Below, piece after piece: positions 10,482 through 20,181 of a stretch of DNA of 64,000 nt; the first letter of the stretch is position 1, and every line of letters begins with the position of its first letter. The translations under genes were made by a program, and so were the position numbers. Origin of the DNA: Phenylobacterium sp. (lineage in GTDB: Bacteria; Pseudomonadota; Alphaproteobacteria; Caulobacterales; Caulobacteraceae); assembly GCF_030651755.1 (NCBI RefSeq), contig NZ_JAUSBZ010000121.1, positions 1-64,000 on the forward strand, in the 5' to 3' direction. Below the pieces are notes generated by a model that made no database searches, was not told the origin of the DNA, and saw nothing but the letters and a program-made list of their open reading frames with translations.

Positions 10482-10808
10482 CTAGCCCTTCTTGCGACGC
10501 TCAGCGACCAACAGGCTGATCAACAGCGCCGCGGCGGTCAAGGCGGCGCCGGCCGAGACGATGGGGTGATCCTTAACCTCATGGACCGCCTTTTCAGCCA
10601 GGGCCTTGGCGGGCTTGGCCTTTTCCGAAAGCGCATCAGCGGCCTTGCGAACCGCGACAGCCGCCTTGGCGATCGCTTCTTCGCTTTCGTCCGACAGACT
10701 CTCGGCCGCAGATCGAAGGGCGCGGGCGACGTCTTCCAGGGTCTCGTCGATGTTCTCCCGCAGGTCTTTGACGTCTTCGCGGAGGTCTTTGCTGATGGAC
10801 TTCGACAT
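10482..10808 (-). CDS. DUF883/ElaB-YqjD-like small helical membrane protein
   Basis: Helical DLREDVKDLRENIDETLEDVARALRSAAES.. plus C-terminal TM helix VSAGAALTAAALLISLLVAERRKKG. Confidence 0.65.
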   Translation of the reverse strand: MSKSISKDLREDVKDLRENIDETLEDVARALRSAAESLSDESEEAIAKAAVAVRKAADALSEKAKPAKALAEKAVHEVKDHPIVSAGAALTAAALLISLLVAERRKKG

Positions 10809-10864
10809 GGGGCGGCTCCTTGGGGTTGCGCACCGCACCTGGCGCGCTTTCCGCGGGCGACGCC

Positions 10865-10878
10865 TTGACCAGCATCAA
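10865..10878. promoter_or_regulatory. Candidate FNR/FixK box TTGACCAGCATCAA
   Basis: Matches TTGA-N6-TCAA in the divergent 10808/10985 intergenic region. Confidence 0.6.
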
Positions 10879-10907
10879 ACCACCGCAGCCTCAGTCCAAG
10901 CTCAAGC

Positions 10908-10921
10908 TTGAGCCAGATCAA
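10908..10921. promoter_or_regulatory. Candidate FNR/FixK box TTGAGCCAGATCAA
   Basis: Second TTGA-N6-TCAA match, 64 bp upstream of the ompW start. Confidence 0.65.
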
Positions 10922-10984
10922 GGATGCCCTCCCCGACCAGGCGCATCACGCCGCCACGGTCCTACCGTCAATTAGGGGATAGTC

Positions 10985-11632
10985 ATGAAAACCACCGCCG
11001 CCCTCCTCGCCGCGGGCCTCGCCCTCACCCTCGCCGGGGCGGCCCAGGCTCAAGAGTTCCAGCCCAAGACCGCCGGGACCAAGATGCTCAACGTCCGGGT
11101 CACCACCGTCGATCCGGAAGCCGGCGATTCCATCACCACCCTGGCCGGCGCCCCGACGGGCCTGCGCGCCGAGGTGAACGCCGATGTGATGCCGACCATC
11201 GGGCTGAGCTACTTCTTCACCGACAATCTCGCCGTCGAGGTGATCGCCGGGACCACCAAGCACACGGTCACCGCCAAGGGTCCGGGCGCCGACGTGAAGG
11301 TCAAGGAGACCTGGGTCCTCCCCCCGGTGGTCTCCCTGCAATACCACTTCGCCCCAGCCGCCAAGGTCAGCCCCTACGTGGGCGCGGGCGTGAACTACAT
11401 GATCTTCTACAGCGGCTCGGACAAGAACGGCTTCGACCTGGACATCGACAACGGCTTCGGCTTCGCCCTGCAGGCCGGCGTGGACGTGGCGGTCAGCGGC
11501 CCATGGAGCGCCAATCTCGACGTGAAGAAGGTGTTCTTCGAGACCGACGCCACCGACAACCGCAATGGCCTGAAGTCCACGGTGAAGCTGGACCCCTGGG
11601 TCGTCTCGGCGGGTTTCGGCTACAAGTTCTAA
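10985..11632 (+). CDS. ompW: OmpW family outer membrane protein
   Basis: Signal peptide; beta-barrel pattern PTIGLSYFFTDNLAVEVIAGTTKH, PYVGAGVNYMIFY, C-terminal GFGYKF. Confidence 0.9.
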   Translation: MKTTAALLAAGLALTLAGAAQAQEFQPKTAGTKMLNVRVTTVDPEAGDSITTLAGAPTGLRAEVNADVMPTIGLSYFFTDNLAVEVIAGTTKHTVTAKGPGADVKVKETWVLPPVVSLQYHFAPAAKVSPYVGAGVNYMIFYSGSDKNGFDLDIDNGFGFALQAGVDVAVSGPWSANLDVKKVFFETDATDNRNGLKSTVKLDPWVVSAGFGYKF

Positions 11633-11660
11633 GCCGCGTTTGAAACGCAGACTGAAGAGA

Positions 11661-11694
11661 GGCCCCGGCTTAACCGCCGGGGCCTTTTCATTTT
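11661..11694 (+). terminator. Rho-independent terminator downstream of ompW
   Basis: GGCCCCGGC-TTAACC-GCCGGGGCC followed by TTTTCATTTT. Confidence 0.85.
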
Positions 11695-12869
11695 CAGGCG
11701 CCCTGCAGGAGGGCCCTGGCGGCGCGAGCGATGACGATCTGCTCGTCCGTCGGCAGGACCAGCGCCTGGAGGCGGCTGGCGGGCGTGGTGATCGTCTCCG
11801 CTCCCGCCAGATTGGCCTCAGCGTCCAGCTCGGCGCCTAGCCAGGCGCAGGCCTTCAGCACACCAGCGCGGATCTCTGCGGCGTTCTCGCCGACGCCGGC
11901 GGTGAAGACCAGACGGTCAACCCCGCCCAGGACTGCCGCCAGGCCGCCGATCTCCCGCGACAGGCGGTAGACGAACAGGTCCAGCGCCTCTCGGGCCTCT
12001 GGCCGGCCGCTGGCCTGCAGCACGCGAACATCGCCGCTCTCGCCAGAGACGCCCAGGAGGCCAGATCGCCGATAGAGAAGGTCGGTCAGATCGGACGACG
12101 ACATCCCCTTGGCCTCCATCAGATAGAGCAGGACGCCGGGATCAAGCGCCCCGGAACGGGTGGCCATGGGCGGGCCGTCCAGGGCGGAGAAGCCCATGGT
12201 GGTGGCCAGGCTCTGGCCCTCGGCCAGGGCGCAGAGGGACACCCCGCTGCCCAGATGGGCGACGATGACCCGCCCGCCGCAGGTCGGTCCGAACCGCTCC
12301 CGCAGGGCGCCGGCTATGAAATCGTAGGACAGGCCATGAAAGCCGTAGGCCAGCACGCCCTCGTCGGTGAGCCGGCGCGGCAGGGCGTAGAGGCGAGCCA
12401 GCCGGGGCTGAGCGGCATGGAAGGCGGTGTCGAAGCAGCCGACCTGCGCCGCGTTGGGAAAGCGGTCCCGGGCGGCGCGGACGGCGGCGAGATTGAACGG
12501 CTGATGCAGGGGCGCCAGGGGCGACAGCGCCTCAAGGCGATGGAGGGTCTCGTCATCCAGGCGGACGGGCGCGCGAAAAGCCAGGCCCCCGTGAACGATG
12601 CGGTGGCCGATGGCCGCGGGCGCGCTCACCCCGCCCTCCCCCGCCAGCCAGTCGAGGGCGCAGGCGAGCGCGTCGGCAAGCCCGCCGGCCGCCTGGGGCC
12701 AATCGGCCTCAGCCAGGATCGCCCCGTCCACGCCGGTCACCCGGAACTGCGGCCGATCGGGCAGGCCTGACACCGCGCCGGTCATCTGCAGGACCAGCCC
12801 GTCGCGCCCACCGTCATAGACCGCGAACTTGAGGCTGGACGAACCCGCGTTCAGAACCAGGATCTGCAT
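11694..12869 (-). CDS. ackA: Acetate kinase
   Basis: MQILVLNAGSSSLKFAVYD; GHRIVHGG; FDTAFH; VFTAGVGENAAEIR. Confidence 0.95.
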   Translation of the reverse strand: MQILVLNAGSSSLKFAVYDGGRDGLVLQMTGAVSGLPDRPQFRVTGVDGAILAEADWPQAAGGLADALACALDWLAGEGGVSAPAAIGHRIVHGGLAFRAPVRLDDETLHRLEALSPLAPLHQPFNLAAVRAARDRFPNAAQVGCFDTAFHAAQPRLARLYALPRRLTDEGVLAYGFHGLSYDFIAGALRERFGPTCGGRVIVAHLGSGVSLCALAEGQSLATTMGFSALDGPPMATRSGALDPGVLLYLMEAKGMSSSDLTDLLYRRSGLLGVSGESGDVRVLQASGRPEAREALDLFVYRLSREIGGLAAVLGGVDRLVFTAGVGENAAEIRAGVLKACAWLGAELDAEANLAGAETITTPASRLQALVLPTDEQIVIARAARALLQGA

Positions 12870-12880
12870 GCCCGCGTCCC

Positions 12881-13837
12881 CTAGCGGGAGGGCGGCTTGA
12901 GGCGGCCGGCCTTGGCCACCAGCAGGGCGACGGCGCAGGAGGCCAGACGCGAGAGCACCCCGTCGGAGCGGCTGGTGAGCATGATCGGGACCCGAGCCCC
13001 CATCACGATGCCCGCCGACTGCGCCCGCGCCAGATAGAAGAGCTGCTTGGCCAGCATGTTGGCGGACTCGATGTCCGGCGCCAGCAAAATGTCAGCATCG
13101 CCAGCCACCTCGGAGACGATGTGCTTTTGCTCAGCGGCCTCCCGGGAGATGGCGTTGTCGAAAGCCAGTGGCCCATCCAGCAAGCCCCCGACGATCTGAC
13201 CCCGATCGGCCATCTTGCACAGGGCGGCGGCGTCGAGGGTGGCGACCATCTTCGGATTGACCGTCTCCACCGCCGCCAGGATGGCCACCTTGGGCCGCCC
13301 GACCCCCATGGCCCGGGCGCAGTCGATGGCGTTCTGGACGATGTCGCGCTTGGTGGTGAGGTCCGGGGCGATATTGATCGCCGCATCGGTGACCAGCAGC
13401 GGCTTTGGATAGGTGGGGACATCCAGGATGAAGACGTGACTCATCCGCCGTTCGGTGCGCAGGCCGCATTCCTTGACCACCACCGCTTCCAGAAGCTCGT
13501 CGGTGTGCAGAGCGCCCTTCATCACGGCCTCCGCCTCGCCCCGGCCGGCCATCAGACAGGCAAGGGCGGCGGCGGCGTGACTGTGGGGGGCGTCGTGTAG
13601 CTCGAAGCTGCTGATATCAACGCCAGCCGCCTCTGCGGCGGCGCGGATGCGACCTTCTGGTCCCACGAGAATAGGGGTGATGAGCTTGCGCTCAGCCGCC
13701 TCGAAGGCGCCCATGATGGAGAGGTCATCCACGGGATGGACCACCACCGTGCGCACAGGGTCTGGTCGATCCGCCAGGGCCAGCAGGCGCTCCAGCTGCG
13801 AGCCAGGCGCGCCGTCGGTCAGGTTGCTCAGGGTCAA
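12881..13837 (-). CDS. Phosphate acetyl/butyryltransferase family
   Basis: PTA/PTB family motifs (GRGEAEAVMKGALHTDELL, RRMSHVFILDVP, LLAPDIESANMLAKQL). Adjacent to ackA; probable TTG start. Confidence 0.88.
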   Translation of the reverse strand: MTLSNLTDGAPGSQLERLLALADRPDPVRTVVVHPVDDLSIMGAFEAAERKLITPILVGPEGRIRAAAEAAGVDISSFELHDAPHSHAAAALACLMAGRGEAEAVMKGALHTDELLEAVVVKECGLRTERRMSHVFILDVPTYPKPLLVTDAAINIAPDLTTKRDIVQNAIDCARAMGVGRPKVAILAAVETVNPKMVATLDAAALCKMADRGQIVGGLLDGPLAFDNAISREAAEQKHIVSEVAGDADILLAPDIESANMLAKQLFYLARAQSAGIVMGARVPIMLTSRSDGVLSRLASCAVALLVAKAGRLKPPSR

Positions 13838-13901
13838 GGGGAAACTCCGTCAGTGGCGAGGTCGCAGCCTGTCACGGGCGATGGCCGCCGCCCACCCCGG
13901 G

Positions 13902-14357
13902 TCATCCCTTAGAGGACTTGTCCTGATAGCCGAGGTCCTGGAGATCAGCATCGCTCAGCCGCTCGGCTTCAAGCCCAGCAGGATCGGCACGTGGGGTGTC
14001 GGGGGCGGCCTGCATGTCGCCGGCGTCGATCAGCGGCGCCTCGCTCTCAGCCCGACCCGGGCCGCCGCCGTCCTGGGCGGCGTCGAACACAGGCCGATCA
14101 CCGTCCCTGGCGAGACCATCCTGTTCGTCACGGCCCAACGCGACGATCTCGTCGTCCGTCAAATCCTCAGCGAACTGGGCCTCATCGTCGTCGGAGTCAC
14201 CGATGGCCGCCGTCTCGTCGCGCACCTGCGCCATCTCCTCGAAGGTGCGCATCTCGGCGGGCGGAATGTCGTCGCCCGCGCCGACGGTGTTGTCCTCGTC
14301 AAAGACCTCAGCCTGGTCCTGCGGTTCGAAATCCGGCTGCTCGGGAATGGGGGGCAT
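13902..14357 (-). CDS. Acidic, low-complexity protein of unknown function
   Basis: ORF with strongly acidic composition; no recognised domain. Confidence 0.5.
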   Translation of the reverse strand: MPPIPEQPDFEPQDQAEVFDEDNTVGAGDDIPPAEMRTFEEMAQVRDETAAIGDSDDDEAQFAEDLTDDEIVALGRDEQDGLARDGDRPVFDAAQDGGGPGRAESEAPLIDAGDMQAAPDTPRADPAGLEAERLSDADLQDLGYQDKSSKG

Positions 14358-14519
14358 GGGAATCTCCAGGGGCTATGGGCGTTCATCTGAGAACACCTGG
14401 CCCCGATCTCCGTTCGCTTTGAACCGCAGTTTTTCCGCCCTTGGGCTGCCGGCGATCACGGCGAACCTAAGCGGCCCTGGCGCGTTGGCCTTGCTGAACC
14501 CGAACCAGGAAGGTGTTGC

Positions 14520-16772
14520 ATGGACAGGTCCGCCCTGCGCCGCGACTTTGTCACGCGGCCGATCTATCACATGGCCAAGGGCGTCCTGCCCGAGATGTCC
14601 GACACCGAAGCCGAAGCCATCGCCGCCGGCGACGTCTGGTGGGACGCCGACCTCTTTTCCGGCGATCCGGACTGGCAGGCCATGCTGGATATTCCCGCAG
14701 CCAAGCTGACCGAGGCCGAGCGCGCCTTCATCGACGGCCCCGTCGACCAGCTCTGCGCCATGCTGGACGACTGGAAGATCAACTGGGAGGACCGTGACCT
14801 TCCGCCCGAGGCCTGGGACTTCATCAAGCGCGAGCGCTTCTTTGGGATGATCATTCCCGAGGAATATGGCGGCCTGGGCTTCAGCCCCTACGCCCATTCC
14901 GAAGTGGTGCGGAAAATCTCCACCCGCTCGGTGGCCGCCGCAGTCACGGTGATGGTGCCCAACTCGCTCGGCCCCGGCGAACTGCTGATGAAGTTCGGCA
15001 CGGACGATCAGAAGTCCTTCTGGCTGCCGCGGCTGGCCGATGGCCGCGACATCCCCGCCTTTGGCCTGACCAGCGCCGAGGCCGGCTCCGACGCCACGGC
15101 CATGACCGACACCGGCGTGGTCTGCGAAGGCGAGTACAAGGGCCAGAAGGTGCTGGGCCTGAAGCTGAACTGGGCCAAACGCTACATCACGCTTGGCCCT
15201 ATCGCCACGGTTCTCGGGCTGGCGGTGAAGGTCAAGGACCCCGACGGGCTGCTGGGCGGCGAGGAGGACCTGGGCATCACCGTGATCCTGGCGCCCACCG
15301 ACACGCCCGGGATCGAGATCGGCCGACGGCATATTCCGGCCATGCAGGCCTTCCAGAACGGCCCCAATTCCGGCCACGACGTCTTCCTGCCCATGGATGC
15401 GATCCTTGGCGGGCAGGACCAGATCGGCAAGGGCTGGATGATGCTGAATGCGGCGCTCGCCGCCGGGCGTGGCATCTCCCTGCCCTCCTTGTCGGCCGCG
15501 GGCGCGGCCATGGCGGCGCGCACCACCGGCGCCTATTCGAGGGTCCGCACCCAGTTCCGCATTCCCATCGGCGAGTTCGACGGCGTGCAGGAGCGTCTGG
15601 GGCGCATCGCCGCCAACGCCTATCTGCTGGACGCCGCCCGCCGGTTCACCTGCGCCGGCCTGGCGCTCGGCCACCATCCGTCGGTGGTCTCGGCGATCAT
15701 GAAGAACAGCGCCACCGAGCGCATGCGCATCAGCGCCAACGACGCCATGGACGTCCATGCCGGCAAGGCTGTGATCGATGGCCCGAAGAACTACCTTGGG
15801 ACCTTTTACCGTTCCGTGCCGGTGGGGATCACGGTGGAGGGCGCCAACATCCTCACCCGCAGCCTGATCGTCTTCGGCCAGGGCGCCATCCGCGCCCACC
15901 CCTTCATCCTCAAGGAGATGGAGGCCCTGGCCGACGAGGATACGCAGCGAGGGCTGGCCGCCTTTGACGTCACCGTCTGGGCCCATGCCGGCCACATACT
16001 GCGCACCGCCAAGAACGCCTTCATCCGCTCCTGGAGCGACGGGCTGCTGGGTCCCGCGCCGGAGACCGGTCCAACCAAGCGCTATTACCGCAAGCTCAGC
16101 CGCTATGCGGCCAGCTTTGCGCTGGCCTCCGACGCGGCCCTCCTGACCATGGGCGGCTCTCTGAAGCGCAAGGAGATGCTATCGGCCCGCTTTGGCGACA
16201 TCCTGGCCGAGCTCTATCTGCTCAGCGCCACCCTGAAGCGCTGGGAGGAGGATGGCCGCCAGGAGGCGGACCTGCCGCTGGTCGAATGGATCATGCAGGA
16301 CGGCTTCCTGACCATCGAGCGCCGCATGAAGGAAATACTCGACAACTTCCCCAACCAGCCGGTCGCCTGGCTGCTCGGCCTGTTCGTCCTGCCCTTCGGG
16401 ATCATCCGCCGCGGCCCCAGCGACCGGATCACCCGCGCCTGCGCCCGGCTGATCATGGAGCCGTCGGCGACCCGCGACCGCCTCACTGAGGGCGTCTATC
16501 TGGGCGTCGGCGATGACGCCGTGGCCGAGCTGGAACATGCCCTGGATCTTGTGGTCTCCACCGAACCGATCCGCGACCGTATGAAGAAGCTGCGGGTCCG
16601 CGACCCGGCCGCCGCCCTCGACCAGGGGCTGATCAGCCGCGATGACCACGACAAGCTGGCCGAGGTGGCCATTGCCGTCGCCAAAGTCGTCGCCGTGGAT
16701 GACTTTTCGCCCGAAGAGATCACCGGCAAGGCGACGCCAGCCGAGCAGGTGCGCGTCGAGGCGGCAGAATGA
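14520..16772 (+). CDS. Acyl-CoA dehydrogenase (FadE-like)
   Basis: GMIIPEEYGGLGFSPYAHSEVV, FGLTSAEAGSDA, YLGTFYRSVPVGITVEGANILTRSL. Confidence 0.93.
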   Translation: MDRSALRRDFVTRPIYHMAKGVLPEMSDTEAEAIAAGDVWWDADLFSGDPDWQAMLDIPAAKLTEAERAFIDGPVDQLCAMLDDWKINWEDRDLPPEAWDFIKRERFFGMIIPEEYGGLGFSPYAHSEVVRKISTRSVAAAVTVMVPNSLGPGELLMKFGTDDQKSFWLPRLADGRDIPAFGLTSAEAGSDATAMTDTGVVCEGEYKGQKVLGLKLNWAKRYITLGPIATVLGLAVKVKDPDGLLGGEEDLGITVILAPTDTPGIEIGRRHIPAMQAFQNGPNSGHDVFLPMDAILGGQDQIGKGWMMLNAALAAGRGISLPSLSAAGAAMAARTTGAYSRVRTQFRIPIGEFDGVQERLGRIAANAYLLDAARRFTCAGLALGHHPSVVSAIMKNSATERMRISANDAMDVHAGKAVIDGPKNYLGTFYRSVPVGITVEGANILTRSLIVFGQGAIRAHPFILKEMEALADEDTQRGLAAFDVTVWAHAGHILRTAKNAFIRSWSDGLLGPAPETGPTKRYYRKLSRYAASFALASDAALLTMGGSLKRKEMLSARFGDILAELYLLSATLKRWEEDGRQEADLPLVEWIMQDGFLTIERRMKEILDNFPNQPVAWLLGLFVLPFGIIRRGPSDRITRACARLIMEPSATRDRLTEGVYLGVGDDAVAELEHALDLVVSTEPIRDRMKKLRVRDPAAALDQGLISRDDHDKLAEVAIAVAKVVAVDDFSPEEITGKATPAEQVRVEAAE

Positions 16773-18052
16773 GCCGGCCGGTCTATATCGTAGACGGCGC
16801 CCGTACCCCGTTCATCAAGGCCCGCGGGCGGCCCGGCCCTTTCACCCCGGTGGATCTGGCCGTCCAGTGCGGCCGCCCCCTGCTGCTTCGTCAGCCGTTT
16901 GCGCCGAGCGCCTTCGACCAGGTCATCCTGGGCTGCGTGAACGTGGTGGCCGATGAGATGAACCCGGCGCGGGTGGCGGCCCTGCGGCTGGGCATGGGCG
17001 AGGCCATGGTCGCCTTCACCGTGCAGATCAATTGCGGCTCGGGCATGCAGTCGATCGACACCGCCTTCCGCTACATCCAGCAGGGGACGGCGGACCTGAT
17101 CCTGGCCGGCGGCGCGGAATCCTTAAGCCATGCGCCCCTGGTCCTGAACCATGACGCCACCGAATGGTTCGCCGAGCTGAACGGCGCCCGAAACCCCATG
17201 GCCCGGGCCAAGGCGGCTATAGGCTTCCGGCCAGATTTCCTTAGTCCCGTCATCGGCCTGGAACGCGGCCTGACCGATCCGATCACCGACCTGAACATGG
17301 GCCAGACCGCCGAAATCCTGGCGCAGATGTTCGACATCTCCCGTCATGAGGCGGACGTCTATGCGTCCGAAAGCCAACTCCGCTCCGCCCGCGCCCACAC
17401 CGAGGGCTGGTTCAAGGGCGAGCTGGAGCCCGCCTTCGCACCGGACGGCGAGCTCTATGACCGCGACGATGGGGTGCGGGCGGATTCCAGCCCCGACAAG
17501 CTGGCCAAGCTGAAGCCCGCCTTCGAGCCGCCGTTCGGCAAGGTGACGGCGGGAAACAGTTCGCAGATCACCGATGGCGCGACCTGGGTGGTGCTGGCCT
17601 CGGAGGCCGCGGTCAAGGACCACGGCCTGGAGCCCCTGGCTGAAATCGTCGATAGCCGCTGGGCCGCGCTGGATCCGAAGATCATGGGGCTTGGTCCGGT
17701 GATGTCGGCGACCGAACTGCTGCGCGCCCACGACATGACCCTGGCTGACGTGCCGATCTGGGAGATCAACGAGGCCTTCGCCGCCCAGGTCCTGGCCTGT
17801 CTGGCGGCCTGGCAGGACGACGACGTCCGACGCCAAGTCCTCGGTCTGGACGGCGACTTCGGTCAGATCGACCGGGAGCGGCTGAACGTCGATGGCGGCG
17901 CCATCGGCATGGGCCATCCGGTGGGCGCCAGCGGGGCGCGCATCGTCCTGCACCTGGCCAACGCCATGAAACGCCTGTCCCAGCCCCGGGGCGTCGCCAC
18001 CGAATGCATCGGCGGCGGCCAGGGCGGCGCCATGCTGCTCCAAGCGGTCTGA
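16769..18052 (+). CDS. Acetyl-CoA C-acyltransferase (thiolase; FadI/FadA-like)
   Basis: VQINCGSGMQSIDTA, GGAESLSHAP, NEAFAAQVLACL, GGAIGMGHPVGASGARIVLHL. 4-nt overlap with the previous CDS. Confidence 0.94.
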   Translation: MSRPVYIVDGARTPFIKARGRPGPFTPVDLAVQCGRPLLLRQPFAPSAFDQVILGCVNVVADEMNPARVAALRLGMGEAMVAFTVQINCGSGMQSIDTAFRYIQQGTADLILAGGAESLSHAPLVLNHDATEWFAELNGARNPMARAKAAIGFRPDFLSPVIGLERGLTDPITDLNMGQTAEILAQMFDISRHEADVYASESQLRSARAHTEGWFKGELEPAFAPDGELYDRDDGVRADSSPDKLAKLKPAFEPPFGKVTAGNSSQITDGATWVVLASEAAVKDHGLEPLAEIVDSRWAALDPKIMGLGPVMSATELLRAHDMTLADVPIWEINEAFAAQVLACLAAWQDDDVRRQVLGLDGDFGQIDRERLNVDGGAIGMGHPVGASGARIVLHLANAMKRLSQPRGVATECIGGGQGGAMLLQAV

Positions 18053-18063
18053 AGGAGACATCG

Positions 18064-20181
18064 ATGACGGATATCGCCTGGAAGACCCTTGAGCCCCGGC
18101 TGATGGAGCTTGGTCCTGACACCGGCGCGCCGGGCCCCTGGAAGACCTGGCGGCTGACCCGGGACGAGGACGGGATCGATTGGCTGATCGCCGACCAGCC
18201 GGGCGCCAGCGCCAATACGGTCTCCGAAGAGGTGCTGGAAGAACTCGACCAGATCCTGGCCAAGGTGGAGCAGGACGCGCCGAAGGCCCTGGTGATCCGC
18301 TCGGCCAAGGCCGGCGGCTTCTTCGCTGGCGCCGATGTGAAGGCCTTTGTCGGCGCCCGCGACGCCGCCGAGGTGGAGCAGCGCATGACCCGCGCCCACG
18401 CCGTGGTCGATCGCCTGGCCAAGCTCAGCACGCCGACGGTCGCGGTGATCCACGGCTACGCCCTGGGCGGCGGCCTGGAGATCGCGCTGGCCTGCGATCA
18501 CCGCATCCTGGTGGGCGACGAGGCGCGCCTGGGCTTTCCGGAGGTGCAGCTCGGGCTGCATCCGGGCCTTGGCGGTACAGCTCGCCTGCTGGATCTGATC
18601 GATCCGCTGGACGCCATGCAGATGATGCTGACCGGCAAGGCCAAGCGTCCTGGCGAGGCCAAGGCCATCGGCCTGGCCGACGCCGTGACCGACGAGCGGC
18701 ACGTGAAAGCGGCCGTCGCGGCTGTGGCCCGCGGCGAGTTCCGCTCATCCAAGCCCGGCCGCCTAGGCCGACTGCGCCAGCAGGTCACCGAACGCATCCT
18801 GCACGCCGATATTCCCCGCCGCGCTGCAGCCGATCGCATGCGTAGCCAGGCGGCCAAGCAGGCGCCCCCGGAACACTATCCGGCGCCGGGCGCCCTGGTG
18901 GATCTGTGGGAGCGGCACGGGGATGATCTGAAGGCCCTGCGCAAGGCCGAGATCGCCTCCTTCGCCCAGCTGATGACCACCGACGCGGCCCAGAACCTGA
19001 TCCGGGTCTTCTTCCTGCGGGAGAAGATGAAGCGGCTGACCGAGGTGGAGGCCAAGGCGCCGCGCCACCTGCACGTCATCGGGGCCGGCGCCATGGGCGG
19101 CGACATCGCCGCCTGGGCGGCCTGGCATGGGATCAAGGTGACCCTGGCCGACCTCAAGCCCGAGGTCATCGCCCAGGCCGTTGGCCGGGCCGCGACCCTC
19201 TATCCGAAGCTGGGCCACGACAGCGCCAAGACCCGCGACGCCCTGGATCGGCTGATCCCCGACCCCGATGGCCAGGGGGTTCGCCATGCCGACCTGATCA
19301 TTGAGGCGGCGCCTGAAAAGCTTGATCTCAAAAGAAAAATCTACGCCGATCTCGAACCGCGCATGAAGTCCGGAGCGGTCCTGGCGACCAACACCTCGTC
19401 TATCCGCCTGGAAGACCTCGCCGAGGGTCTCGCCCAGCCCGAGCGGCTGATCGGCATTCACTTCTTCAATCCGGTCTCGCGGATGCAGCTGGTGGAGATC
19501 GTCACCCATGAGGGCGTGGCGGACGACACCCTGAACCTGGCCAAGGCCTTCCTGGGCGCCATTGATCGCCTGCCCGCCCCTGTGCGCAGCGCGCCGGGCT
19601 TCCTCGTGAACCGGGCGCTGACGCCCTACATGCTGGAAGCCATGGTGATGATGCAGGAGGGTGTCGCCCCCGAGACGATCGACGCCGCAGCCGAGGCCTT
19701 CGGCATGCCCGTGGGGCCGGCCGAACTGGCCGATCAGGTGGGCCTGGACGTGGGCATCGCCGTCGCCGACAGCCTGAAGGCGGGCCTCGACAAGCCCCTG
19801 CCCGTCCCGCCGGACACCCTGCGCGCCAAGGTCACGGCCGGCGATCTGGGCCGCAAGACCGGTAAGGGGATCTACGCCTGGAAGGACGGCGAGCCGCAGA
19901 AGGCCAAGTCCTTCGCCAAGCCCTCTCAGGAAATGACCGACCGCCTGATCCTGCCGATGATCGACGCCTGCCTAGAATGCCTCCGCAAGGGTGTGGTCGA
20001 GGACGAGGACATTGTCGACGGGGCCATGATCTTCGGCGCCGGCTTCGCCCCCTTCCGCGGCGGACCCATCCACTATGCCCGCGAGGCCGGGGCGCAGACC
20101 TTGAAGGCGCGCATGGAGGAACTGGCCGCGGTCCATGGCGAACGCTTCCGTCCTGACCAGGGCTGGGAGCTTCTGACGTGA
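18064..20181 (+). CDS. 3-hydroxyacyl-CoA dehydrogenase / enoyl-CoA hydratase (FadB/FadJ-like)
   Basis: Crotonase domain (GGFFAGADVKAF, GYALGGGLEIALACDHRI) plus HAD domain (VIGAGAMGGDIAAWAAWHG, FFNPVSRMQLVEIV). Confidence 0.95.
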   Translation: MTDIAWKTLEPRLMELGPDTGAPGPWKTWRLTRDEDGIDWLIADQPGASANTVSEEVLEELDQILAKVEQDAPKALVIRSAKAGGFFAGADVKAFVGARDAAEVEQRMTRAHAVVDRLAKLSTPTVAVIHGYALGGGLEIALACDHRILVGDEARLGFPEVQLGLHPGLGGTARLLDLIDPLDAMQMMLTGKAKRPGEAKAIGLADAVTDERHVKAAVAAVARGEFRSSKPGRLGRLRQQVTERILHADIPRRAAADRMRSQAAKQAPPEHYPAPGALVDLWERHGDDLKALRKAEIASFAQLMTTDAAQNLIRVFFLREKMKRLTEVEAKAPRHLHVIGAGAMGGDIAAWAAWHGIKVTLADLKPEVIAQAVGRAATLYPKLGHDSAKTRDALDRLIPDPDGQGVRHADLIIEAAPEKLDLKRKIYADLEPRMKSGAVLATNTSSIRLEDLAEGLAQPERLIGIHFFNPVSRMQLVEIVTHEGVADDTLNLAKAFLGAIDRLPAPVRSAPGFLVNRALTPYMLEAMVMMQEGVAPETIDAAAEAFGMPVGPAELADQVGLDVGIAVADSLKAGLDKPLPVPPDTLRAKVTAGDLGRKTGKGIYAWKDGEPQKAKSFAKPSQEMTDRLILPMIDACLECLRKGVVEDEDIVDGAMIFGAGFAPFRGGPIHYAREAGAQTLKARMEELAAVHGERFRPDQGWELLT

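Noticed and set aside
14373-15995. 540-aa minus-strand ORF
   Set aside because: Antisense to the clear acyl-CoA dehydrogenase; low-complexity H/G/A-rich translation typical of shadow ORFs.
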